From positions 16,143,642-16,207,641 of the forward strand of contig CM028383.1 in assembly GCA_013146195.2 (NCBI GenBank): a stretch of DNA of 64,000 nt. Direction: 5' to 3'. The translations under genes were made by a program, and so were the position numbers. The notes below the pieces were generated by a model, which was not told the DNA's origin, ran no database searches, and saw nothing but the letters and a program-made list of their open reading frames with translations. The stretch comes from Codonopsis lanceolata. Its lineage: Eukaryota; Streptophyta; Magnoliopsida; Asterales; Campanulaceae. Position 1 is the first letter of the stretch. Each line of letters opens with the position of its first letter. This document shows positions 12,301 through 22,700 of the stretch, piece by piece.

Positions 12301-15181
12301 TTCTTTCTTTTATCCATAAGTTTGAGTAAGTGAGTGGGCAGTGGAAGAGGGATTCTTTAAGGAGAACCCAGAAATGCAATCAAAAAATAAATCAAGTAGT
12401 TGAACACAATATCCCGTTTCTGACATTAACAGCAATAAGTAATCAATGGGCTTAACCATTTAGTACTAAACATCAAAGAACATGAATGAAGCTCAAGTAA
12501 AATACCAAGAATCATGCATGTCTAATGATAAACTAGATAAATTAGCAAAAGGTTCTTATTTCAAAGATCAAAACCTGGCATTCCAAAAGAATAAACTGGT
12601 GGGGTATCGACATATTCATAAGCATTTATTGCTTTTGATCAAATTCTTTTCTTGATGACCTTTTGATAAGTTCCTTCAAATTCAACCCATGAGTAATATG
12701 ACAGCAATTATGAGAAGGAAAGGAAAACAAACCTGCTTAACGATAAAAGGCTCCTCTGCAAGACTTAATGGTTCAGTTAAAATGGTAAGAAAGCCATTTC
12801 GATTTCCGAAAACAATGTCTGTAAAGGGCCGATCACCCACCTGCAACAAGCAAACACGCATTAACACACTAAACTTCAAACACCAAACACACAAAGACCA
12901 GTTCCACAAGATCTTATCTACCATTATGAGTCTTGAAGATTCACATCCAAAGTGCCTTTCAACTTCTTCACCAGTCCCAGCCGGCTTCTTCACTCCTGGA
13001 TTTAACAAACAAAACCACAAAGATTTAGGATGAATTTCACCAATGTTGGATAAACTAAGTGCTTGCTTGAATAAGCATAATGGTCATTTTATTCCATGTC
13101 ATTTTTAGTGAAAATTCATCCCACGATAGTTCAAATAACATGGAAAGGAATAGCAATTGTTGTGTATCTAACCAGCAACAACATAAAGTTGTTGCTACTG
13201 AGCATCGATATGGCAAGTTGGCTATAAAGCCCTAGGCGCTAAAGTCTAGCTCGCTACATATGTCTGCCGACTTGAGTTGGCCACTAAGCACATGGTTCAA
13301 ATAACCCCACCGTAAGCCAACCCAAAAGTCCATGGATGATTTTGGTGCCAATGATAGCAGGTGTCCACTTGAAAGACACATATGATGTGGGATTGAGTAG
13401 ATAGGGGGGACTGAGTTAACCCAAGTGCTTAGTGAGCCAAAGGGAAAACACGGAAAGCGAGCCGGACTTACGGCCGAATCCATTACAATGGTATAAGGGC
13501 AGCTTTCGACAAAATATGTGGGAACAAAGTGCTTGACATTTCTATAATACAAGGAACCTAGACTCCCCAAATGATTAGAAATAAATAGATACATAAGATT
13601 CAAATTAAAAAATGTGAATTCTACACAAAGAATTGTTGAAAAAAATCATTTCATCTACCTACGTTCCCTCACATGTCCTAGCATGTCCCTATGGTGCTTT
13701 AATGTTAGACCAAGCCCATATGCATGTGTTTCCTTCAAAAAATATTGTGCAACAGTGATGCCACATTAGTGGTATGACCATCAAACAACATGAGAAAGGT
13801 TGCTCATGTAAAGAACAAGGTAGTTGATTTCATGCATTTTAATTGAATGGTGATACCAATGACATGGTACCACTGTTGCAGTCAATATCTACTGGCTTCC
13901 ACCACCAACGTTCTTCTACACATAATCCAAGCAAAACGGTATCTGCTTGCTTCCAAGACAAATTGTCTACACTGAATGTCTGAATCCAAGCTAACATTTT
14001 ACATCTTCAACCAATTGATGTCAACAATTAGAAAAAATGACTAAGTTTTCTTCTTATAGATAAGATTCCTTTAGAGGATGCTTGCTTCTTAGGGGAAAAT
14101 ATTGAGTGCAACGGGGATACCTTGTATCACCATCCAATAACAATGTAACAAATCATCAACCTTGCTTATGCATAGAGCAAGGTTGTTGATTTGGTGCATT
14201 TTAATTGAATAGTGATACCAATGATGTGGTAGCTTACTAGACCAATTTTCTACAACGTAACATATTATGCCTTTAACAAACGTATCAATAATATGCAAAA
14301 ACATCTCTTCTTACAAAGAAAGTTCATGTCAAGTATCAAACACTTACCGTGTCTAATTACTTTGATACCAATCATAAACTCAAGTGCTCTTGCTTTCCTT
14401 CCATCAGGGTCATACTCATGAAGTCCTGAATAATAAAAATTAAAATTAACATAAAAACCAAAAATTATGAACGTTACCCGTTACTGAGATTAGAGAAACA
14501 AACTAAGAAAATACTAATAATTTAAAAACAGAGATTACCCGCAGAGTTACTAAAAACGGCAATGTTGTTGCCAAAGACAGATTTACAAGATTCAATAGAA
14601 GAAGCAAGAGGTCCCCAAAGGTTCAAAGAGTAGGGAACGGTAAGAGTGTTGTCTTTGTCAAAGACAACGCCTTGAAACCCTTGTTTCTTCAATGCAACCC
14701 AATCAATATACCGAATATCGTGCACAGAAACATGCGGCAACGCCAAATGTCGGTGCCTAGAAATCACCGAAACCGAACAAACAAGGCCTTCCAAGTTGAT
14801 TCTCTGCCCCAAAGCCGCTTTCAAATCCACCCACCACATGTTTTTTTCCTTCTTCTCACTCCTCCTTCTCCGGGTTCGATTGGCTTTGTTATTGATATGA
14901 ATTGATGAAATGGGTCGTCTTATAAAAAACCCATAATTATGATTCTTGTGAAACAACAATGAAGAAGATGACGACGGCTGGAATTGGTTACTATAATCGT
15001 TTGTTGCAGGGTGAGGGTAGAGAGAGTAGTTTGGTAAATGGGTTTGTCTGATTAAAGGTTGGCAAGTGTTGTTTCTTCTTGTTCTTGTTGTTGTTGGTCG
15101 TAATGTGATGGGTTTCGGAAAATAGGAAGAGCAGGCGCAGGCGTGTAGTGGAGGAGCGAACGAGGAGGAGGTAGAGTGCAT
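9321..15181 (-). CDS. PGPP1: Phosphatidylglycerophosphate phosphatase PGPP1-like (HAD family), 5 exons, 339 aa
   Basis: Minus-strand exons: 15181-14539, 14425-14348, 12995-12922, 12840-12733 and 9437-9321 (TAA at 9323-9321); all introns GT..AG, phases agree, total 1020 nt. The enzyme removes phosphate from phosphatidylglycerophosphate to make phosphatidylglycerol, needed in thylakoid and mitochondrial membranes. Residues 1-115 are rich in Ser, Thr and Arg and look like an organelle transit peptide. HAD motifs: DKDNT (175-179, nucleophile Asp175), FSNSAG (210-215), Lys243/Lys244 before Pro in VKKPAG, and VGDRPFTD (266-273) followed by IVFGNRNG. DKDNT and GDRxxTD are hallmarks of the GEP4/PGPP type. 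The C-terminal VNRWSKRGLKP block lies in the distant last exon. The whole reads as intact. Plastid versus mitochondrial targeting cannot be decided here. Confidence 0.9.
9438..12732 (-). other. PGPP1 intron 4 (3.3 kb)
   Basis: GT at 12732-12731 and AG at 9439-9438. No other gene is seen inside; the 98-codon plus-strand frame at 10815-11111 has low complexity and no family features. A MITE-like terminus (CCTACCAAACAGCTAG) lies at about 11537, similar to the one at 6436, so part of the intron may be transposon-derived. Confidence 0.75.
12996..14347 (-). other. PGPP1 intron 2 (1.35 kb) with internal duplication
   Basis: Contains two diverged direct copies of about 130 bp, near 13750-13880 and 14104-14235. 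They share GTTGATTTSRTGCATTTTAATTGAAT and GTGATACCAATGA. The minus-strand frame at 13232-13603 (123 codons) is intronic and shows no known domain. Confidence 0.6.
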
Positions 15182-15950
15182 TTCAAGACCTTAACTTATT
15201 GTTATCTACGCTCTTTAAATATCAATTTTTCGCTGGAGATTGTGGCAGAATAATGAACATGAAGCCGAAAAAACAATCCTTTAAGGCATGGCAAAAGGAC
15301 TGGCACACATAGAGCAATGACAATGGTTTTTTCAAATCAAACAATAAATTAAATTCAATCTATTAAAAATTAATATAGTAATTCATTTAATACACATTTG
15401 ATTCAAAATTAAAAAATCTTTCTAATGGTGACACAAACTCTAAAGCTTGTAAATATTTCACCATTTTTAATTTCAAAATCAATTTCCAAATAAGGCAAAC
15501 CGAGTTTTTATTTATAGAAAAAAAAATGTGTACTTTTTTAATATAAAAATATAAAAAAACACTTTTTTAAATTGCAAGAAAACCAAAAAAAGAAGATAAA
15601 AATCAAAAAGTGGTGGATGATTTGGTTTGATTTGTGGATGATTTGGGTTCATGTAGTGATTTCCAAATCAAACAATCTTATTTTGATTCAACTTTGATTT
15701 TTTCTGATTTGTCATTCGAAAGAGAGATTGAGCTTTGCTTTGGCAAAGATTTGCCATATTCATTGCTGAGTAGTTGATGTAACAACTGAGGCTTATCATA
15801 ACAAGCGCATCTAAAATTTCGTAGAAGATGTTTGAAGAAAGAGAGAGATGGTCGCTTAATTCATAGGACAAACTTATCTATAAACGGGCAAAGATTTAGA
15901 AATATCAATACAATTCCTCAATTTTTAAAAATTACAGCATCACCACTCAC
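15182..15950. other. Upstream region of PGPP1, AT-rich
   Basis: The minus-strand TATTTAAAG at about 15214-15222 is a possible TATA element for PGPP1. From 15300 to 15690 the sequence is AT-rich and resembles a decayed MITE (GAGCAATGACAATGG at about 15311, similar to the PIF-like end at 28965), but no second end was found. No gene seen. Confidence 0.4.
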
Positions 15951-16740
15951 ATTCATTAATAAAAGCGTCACTTTTTATATTAAAAATGTTACTATTTAGC
16001 ATTAATGTCACTTTTGACCTAGAAGCGTCGCTTTGTATTTTTAATAAAAATTATCAATTTTTTCTTTAAAAAATGTCACTTTTTGGCCTTAAATGCGTTA
16101 ATTTTAGCTGTAAATGTATCATTTTTGCTTTAAAAATAATCAATTTGCATTATAAACCAAAATTGTCACTTTTGGTGTTAAAGTGTCACATTTTAACATT
16201 AAATGTGTCACTTTTAATCCTAGAAGTTTCACTTTGCATTATAAATAAACAGAACCCCTAAATAAAAACTGTCACCGTTGGCCTTAAAAGTGTCACTTTT
16301 TAGCATTAAATAAATGTGTCACTTTTAATCCTAGAAGTATCGTTTTGTATTATAAATAAAAACTGTCAGTTAAAAGTGTCACTTTTGGTCTTAAAAAGTA
16401 CTCCTCCGTCCCTAAATTATCGTCCTCCTTTCCTTTTTCGTCCGTCCCAAAATAATTGTCCAGTTTGAAACTTACCTTTTTAGAACATCATTTTTACCAC
16501 TTTACCCTTACTTTTTCACTATACTTTAATTATGAGTCACATACACATGGGCTTTAAAGGAAACTACACATTAAACCAATATAAATAATCAAGTCAATTG
16601 TTTTTTATTAAACTATGCGCCGGGTCAACTAGGACGATTATTTAGGGACGGAGGGAGTATTACTTTTTTCCATCAAAGTGTCACTTTTGATCACAAAGTG
16701 TTATTTTGCATTAAAAATGAAGTTTATAAAAATTTTAAGT
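15950..16740 (+). repeat. Second TGTCACTTTT array, split by a MITE
   Basis: About fifteen copies of TGTCACTTTT or close variants in one orientation, with linkers such as GGCCTTAAA and AATCCTAGAAG. The array runs 15960-16398, is broken by the MITE at 16401-16657, and continues to about 16710. The same decamer fills the element at 3744-5427. Confidence 0.7.
16401..16657. mobile_element. Stowaway-type MITE with TA TSD
   Basis: Left end CTCCTCCGTCCCTAAATTATCGTCC and right end GGACGATTATTTAGGGACGGAGGGAG form a long inverted repeat. TA lies on both sides (16399-16400 and 16658-16659). The interior, with CACATACACATGG and TAAACCAATATAAATAATCAAG, matches the MITE at 30285-30542, so they are one family. 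It interrupts the decamer array and is younger than it. Confidence 0.9.
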
Positions 16741-16895
16741 TGATTTAGGACTAAAATGCAAAGTCAGGGCACAAAGGGACTTCGGCAGCAAAGTTTGGAA
16801 AGAGGGAGCACACCGACGCACGATTTGGAAATTGGAGGACACCAGAGCAAAGTTTGTGCCATGACTTTGCATTTTAGTCCTAAATCAACTTAAAA
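16733..16895. repeat. 43-bp inverted repeat with 77-bp loop
   Basis: Arms 16733-16775 and 16853-16895 are reverse complements with one mismatch (TTTTAAGTTGATTTAGGA... to ...GGCACAAA). Transcribed, this would fold into a long near-perfect hairpin. Confidence 0.85.
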
Positions 16896-16953
16896 GTTTG
16901 GAAAAAGGGAGCATACCGACGCACGCTTTGGAAATTGGAGGACACCGGAGCAA
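16789..16953. repeat. Direct repeat pair (61 bp) overlapping the inverted repeat
   Basis: Copies at about 16790-16850 and 16892-16952 share AAAGTTTGGAAA, GGGAGCA, ACCGACGCACG and TTTGGAAATTGGAGGACACC with about five differences. The first lies in the loop of the inverted repeat; the second follows its right arm. Confidence 0.8.
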
Positions 16954-17159
16954 TTAATGAAAATATTCATTAATGTGTTGTCACACTTGCATGACCCACG
17001 CCTTTTAAATGTGGATCCGAGTTCAGTTCATTGATCCGACCCGGATCTTACCTATTCAGCTCATTTCTCTCTCTCATTTTAAAATGTTTTTTGATGGGTA
17101 ACTCACGATTTTCTTTGATGTGTTGTCCATTTCAACCGCCTCATATTTATCAATTTTGG

Positions 17160-17213
17160 GACTCCGTCTTACATATTTAGGATCTGTAAGCTGTCTTACA
17201 CAGGTTTTTGCAT
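17160..17213. repeat. Palindromic terminus related to the 3744-5427 element
   Basis: CCGTCTTACATATTTAGGATCTGTAAGCTGTCTTACACAGG aligns with the right end at 5384-5427. It lies 3' of the second decamer array, as the right end does at the first locus, suggesting a second, older copy whose left end is lost. Confidence 0.55.
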
Positions 17214-19763
17214 TAAAGAAATTGGGACCAGCCTCTTTTCATAAATTTTTAACCGCTTAATTTCCCTACGTTTTTCTTTAACTGAAAAAATGCATTCTTG
17301 AGGATGAAAAGTCCGATGCACAAATTGGATTAGAGTTGTGCCTCGTGATGCGAAATCGATGCATGAACTGATATTTTACACATGCGTGTGTTCAGTTCAT
17401 TAAGGGTATTGTAGTCTTTTCACTTTCAAAAGTGTCTTTTTCCTATTAAAAAACATTGAGAACTAGAATGGTTGAAAACTTTTAAAAAAGAATCGACCCG
17501 AATTTCACCCAAGATGTTAATGCTGTTAGAGATGCACTTAAAGGTTCATGGAAGATATTGATGTCTAGTTGTAGTGAGTGGTAAGCTTTGATATACATGA
17601 CTTACGCACAAGGTTGGTCTTGGGAAATTCTGAGCCCTAGGTCCATTATGTTAGATGGGGCCCTTCCAGTTTGTAGCATATTTTTTTTTCTTTTTTCTTT
17701 TTGGAAAATTATAGAAACAAACATAAATGATAATAAACAAAATATTTTATTTCAAAATCAAAGGCATAACACATTTACGGACTTAAAGCAACAAAAATCT
17801 GAAAAAAAAAAATTACATGAAATTTGATAAAATATGAAAGGAAAAAGAAGAAAACTTACCAGCCAATGCATTAGAATTGACGTGGCGAAGGCGAACGTAA
17901 TGAAAAATCAAATATAGAAGGGATAAAAGAGAAGAGAATGTCATGCAAACAAGTGTTTATTTATGGTTATATATGCTTTGCACATGTCCATAGTTGCACC
18001 TCCGCTCTAATACACATGACGTACACACTTGTGCATTAAATGTCTGGGTCAACTCTAGGCTCGCCTAAAAGTTCATGAAAAATGTTGGTGTCTAATGGTA
18101 GTTTGTGGCCACTTGTAAGCCATATATAATAATCCTCACATCTATTCAATGTGAGATTAGAGTGTTACAATTTTATTCACTTAAATCCTTGTTAAGGCCA
18201 AAGGATTGGCACCTGAGTCATACGCTCAACATATTTCTGGCCACAACTCTCTTTGATACAATTTTTAACGACCCGAATTTGAATGAGCAATCCGTTACGT
18301 ATGACTCACACACTGACTCACTAAGCACATAGGTCAACTAGGCTCACCACATGCACACTCAAAAGTTCATGGAGATTAGTGGTATTCAGTGATTGTGAAT
18401 GACCACTTACAAGGCACACAACATCGGATAGACTAAACACAAACATCATCCATCATCTTTTTGGTGGATCTTAGGTGAACCTTGTTGCTCCACGTGTTTG
18501 GTGGGTTAGTGCAAGCAATGTGTAAAGGACCGGCATTCAGACTTAGGGCGTTAACTCGTGTTTATGATTTAAACTTTCTCTCTCGTAACTATAGTACTAG
18601 TTTTTTCTATTTCTCACTTACGTGTTCAATCATTACAAAATGAAAATGAAAATCCAAAATTAAACCACCAAATCACGAAGTCAAAAACATCCGAGGGGAG
18701 TTACTCAAGTTTAGTTCATGTTTGGTTTGATAAAAACTTCACTTGAAGTACATTTATGAGATAATGAAATCAATCACAATTAAAATTTCGAGCTCGTTGG
18801 ACAATTGAACTCAGCTAAGATTGCACAATATTTCTATTGAATATGATAAGCAACTCAAGTTTGACTCGATAAAAAGCTCGCTTGAGATTCTATTTAAGAG
18901 CAAACCAAGCCAAGCTTCAACACCTAGTTCCGAAGATTACTAAACGAGTTTGAACATTTAAGTGTTCTGCTCGACTTGTGTCATTTTTAATACACATATG
19001 TAGACCTATCTACAAGTGAAACCCCCAACAATTACATTCCTGGACGGGGAGAACCGATCAAGCCGAATCAAACCAATATTGTGTAAAAAATACACGGCTG
19101 AATATGAATATGAACATTTGCTAACAGGTTTACACATCGAATAATATGTAACAAGATTAGTACAAAAAAACTGGACCTGGTATAATGTTATTGCTTTGTG
19201 TGAACTGTGAAATACTTACAAAAGGTGTATAGCAAACAGATGGATCTTCTTTATTCCTGGCTGCTAGGAACTTATACAGAGATTATGAATTTTGTGAATA
19301 GAATTTCAAGATTTATAAAATTATCTGGAAAACTACATGTGAAAAGCGGACTTGAATTGTCTATACATATAGATACATAAAAGTAGCAGCAAAAGGTACA
19401 GCCGTACAGCCAAAGCCATTACAAAAAATAACAAATTCTTCACAACGGCATATTCACACATGGAAGATTTGGAATTGGCTAGAGAGAGAGAGAGGAGGTG
19501 AGTAACCACGTTCTTCTTTCAACTTCTTAACAAGTATTCTTCACAATGGTTGCAATGGGTATGTTAGGGGCAAATGGTGAATCCACTTGAAGTTTAATCA
19601 CTAAGGAAGTAAGGAGTGAGTGAACCCCAAAATTATGCTCTGATAATGACGGTAGAATAGGTCTGCTTGCACTTTGCGAAGTTATAAGCTCTTTTAGGGT
19701 CCAAGTTGAAAGAATTTTATTGCCTCAAAGGATATCTAGTCTTTCATTTACTCATAATCCCTG
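17214..19763. other. Intergenic region downstream of the Rav1-like gene
   Basis: No gene recognised. It contains related blocks around AAAGGTTCATGGAAGA (17540), AAAGTTCATGAAAAATG (18070) and AAAGTTCATGGAGATTAG (18361), each followed by text about 'CACTTGTAAG' and 'ACATC', a dispersed repeat seen also in PGPP1 intron 2 near 13300. The part just below 19764 should include the 3' UTR of the minus-strand gene. Confidence 0.45.
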
Positions 19764-22700
19764 TCAAAAATCTTTAAGCTCAACCAGCTTTACAGAACCG
19801 TCTCCTCCACATGAAATAAAACCATGAGAAACAACTTGAATATCTGTAACAGCAGCCTGTGACATGAAAGAATCAAAATATACTCAATGCAGACTTACCA
19901 AAAATAAAATAAAAATCACTCAATGCAGATACAAGCATACACTCTTGCATACGCACGCGCATCTAGGGCTGTTTGAATCAGAGCCGGCACTATCTCAGCT
20001 GGGCTTCAGGCTCAGCTCATATAAAACTCAACCCAGCTCAAATCGTTTAGAATAAGAGACAAGCTTAAACATAATTTAGGCTTGGGCTATAATATATGAA
20101 CCTGACTTGGCTTGGCTTGAGTAAGCTCAAGAATAACAAAATATATACTTCCTCCTCAAATAGAGAGGTACATCTTCCTCTTTAGCATAGTTGAAAAAAG
20201 CGGAAGGTGAGAGGCGGGCGACAGGTCAAAATCTATAATGGGTTTTTGAGACAGGTTTCAAGTTGTTTAGGCCTTCGACGATGGTCCCAGAGAGTACTTG
20301 ATCACAGGAAGCCATAGACACTGTACGTGTGTGTGTGTGGGGATTGGAAAATGATCACAGGAAGTGGTTTGGCAAGGTTTCTAAACAAAACGCACAAAAT
20401 TATAGATAAGAGTAGTCAAATAGTCAATCATTCGTTTCTCAATCATTCAGAGTAGTCAATCAAGGTGTTAATTTAAGTGATGAGTTCTGTAGGAAAACAA
20501 ATAGTCACCAAAAATGAGCCTGATATTGTTTGCAAGATTACTCAATTACTATTTAAGTACCGTATATCTGTGCAGTCCCTTGATTATTAATCTATCATGC
20601 CCTTGGTGGGAGTGTACATGCCCTTTAGTCTATAATTTTGTGTGGTACAACTGTTTTACTTTATCCAGAAAAACAATTTGTATTTTGATTTTTTCCTCTT
20701 CGCCATCCCCATTTCTCTCCATCAGTCTTTCTATGTTTTCTTCTTCGCCATCCCCATTCCACCGGAATTTGTTTTTAGGATGTGTCTCTTGCCTTTATAT
20801 TATTTAGTTTTTTTTTTCTCTGATTTGGAATTGTTAGTTTTTTGCAATGTTCGGCCGGTTTCTAAGGTCTATTTTCGGGAAGGAGTCGACGCACTTCGGG
20901 TTTTTTGATTCGTTACATAAATGGCTAGCGACGACGGTGAATTTGAATATCACGGAGAGGAAGAAAGGGGTGGTGTGGTTGCAGTATCGGAGAGACGGGT
21001 TTTTGAGACAGTTGTTTGTGATTGTGTTAATGAAATTTGGTGGTGGTTTCAAGTTGTTTAGGTCTTCGACGACGGTCCCAGAGAGGACTTGATCAATGGC
21101 AATGGAGATTAATATTGTGATGGAGTAAAAGAAAAGGAAAAGGTTAGAAATGGAAGCCGTAGACGCTGTGTGTGTGTGGGGGGATTGGAAAATGATCACA
21201 GGCAGTGGCTTGGCAAGGTTCATTTGTATTTTGATTTTTTTTACTAATATATTTGATCATTCTTTAAGTTGATATCTATAATATAAATCTATATTACAAT
21301 ACACATCCCAAAACAAGATGAGATTCACTCTTTTACTGAAATCCTACCGCTTTAATTTATTTGGAAATCCAAGCGTGCGAAAATTATTGAGATATTATGG
21401 TTTACAGTTACTCTTTTACTGAGATATTTATTAATATTTTACGGTTTTACAGTTTTATAGTTTTACGGTTGCAAAAATTTGTATTTTAATTTTTTCTTTT
21501 TAATTTTTATCGTAATTAACTTAATCAATTTAATTTTTCCCGACCCGCAATTTCGTATACAAATAAAAAAAAATAAAAAAATCGTAAGTTTGGTGATTTG
21601 AAATATTTGTTTTTTTTTTCTATTTAACGATTATCGTAATTAACTTAATCAATTTAATTTTTGTTCGGCCGGTTCTTTTCCAGTCCGCAATTTTGTATAC
21701 AAATTATTAATTAATCCCTCCGTTCTGGGCAAAGAGGCCCCGTTTGAAAGTCAATTTTTAAAAAAAAATATTTTTAGTAGTTCATTAATAATAAAATAGT
21801 CTTTATGGTTTTACAAATATTTAGTTGTAGTTTCTTAATTGATTGCTATCGTAATCAACTGAATCCTAATTTAATTTTTGTTTGGCTTAGATTTATTTTT
21901 TTTATTAAAAAAATTATTCGTAAGTTTTGTAATTAATTTTTGTAATTTTAAATATTTGTATTTTAATTTTTTTCTTTTTAATTGTTATCGTAATTAACTG
22001 AATCAGTTTAATTTTTGTCCCAAAAAAATTTGTTTCTTAAGTTTTGTAATCAACTTTTGTAATTTTGAATATGTGTAATTTAATTTCTTTATTTTCTTAA
22101 AAGTTGCGTTGAATTTCCCTTATTGGTCTGAAATCTTTGGGATTTCGATTTCAAAAGTATTTTGTTAGTTCACTCTATCTTATTCAATTTATTTTGTGGT
22201 TTTTGTTTACGGAGATTTTCATTTTTAAGTTTATTTCAATTAACAGGTGTTGGGTTGGTGTGTGTGTGAGAGAGAGAGAGAGAATGCTTTTTGATGTTTA
22301 ATTATACTCTTTTAAGATAAGTTATAAACTTTCTTTTAAGATAAGTTATAAACTTTCTTTTAAGATAAGTTATAAACTTTCTTTTAAGATGAGTTATAAA
22401 CTTTTACGACCAATAAAATATGTTATTCTTTTAGGGTTGATAAAAGACATGCAAAAGAGAACTAAAGTCATGAAATGTAATAATTAACAACTAACAACTA
22501 CAGCAAGCTAAAAATCCTCAACATCTATCTCATCATCATCTCCATAATCTTCATCATCCTCATTCACAAGTATAGGCGCAAAAAGGCGACAAAGGCGCAA
22601 AAAAGGCGCTCATCGCCTGAAGTCGACCTTTCCGGGCGCCATACCCTCGCCCTCAGGCGCAAAAGGCGCTCGCCTTTCGCAACTATGCTCTTTAGTTAGT

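Larger units (their letters stand above)
20186..22687. mobile_element. Non-autonomous hAT-like element (2.5 kb) carrying gene-like DNA
   Basis: Left end CATAGTTGAAAAAAGCGGAAGG; the right end read in reverse is CATAGTTGCGAAAGGCGAG. It is flanked by an exact 8-bp TSD CTCTTTAG. Sub-terminal AGGCGC repeats lie at 22569-22680, a known feature of some plant hAT ends. No hAT transposase is seen. The interior holds a 129-codon minus-strand frame with a signal-peptide-like start (20834-21223), a shortened second copy of its 5' part (20240-20379), a 4 x 24-bp minisatellite and AT-rich repeats. Resembles a Pack-type element that captured host sequence. Confidence 0.7.

Noticed and set aside
12689..13033. 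Plus-strand 114-codon frame
   Set aside because: It is the antisense shadow of PGPP1 exons 3 and 4.
13232..13603. Minus-strand 123-codon frame as a gene
   Set aside because: Lies wholly in PGPP1 intron 2 and shares repeats with the 17.5-18.5 kb region; no domain.
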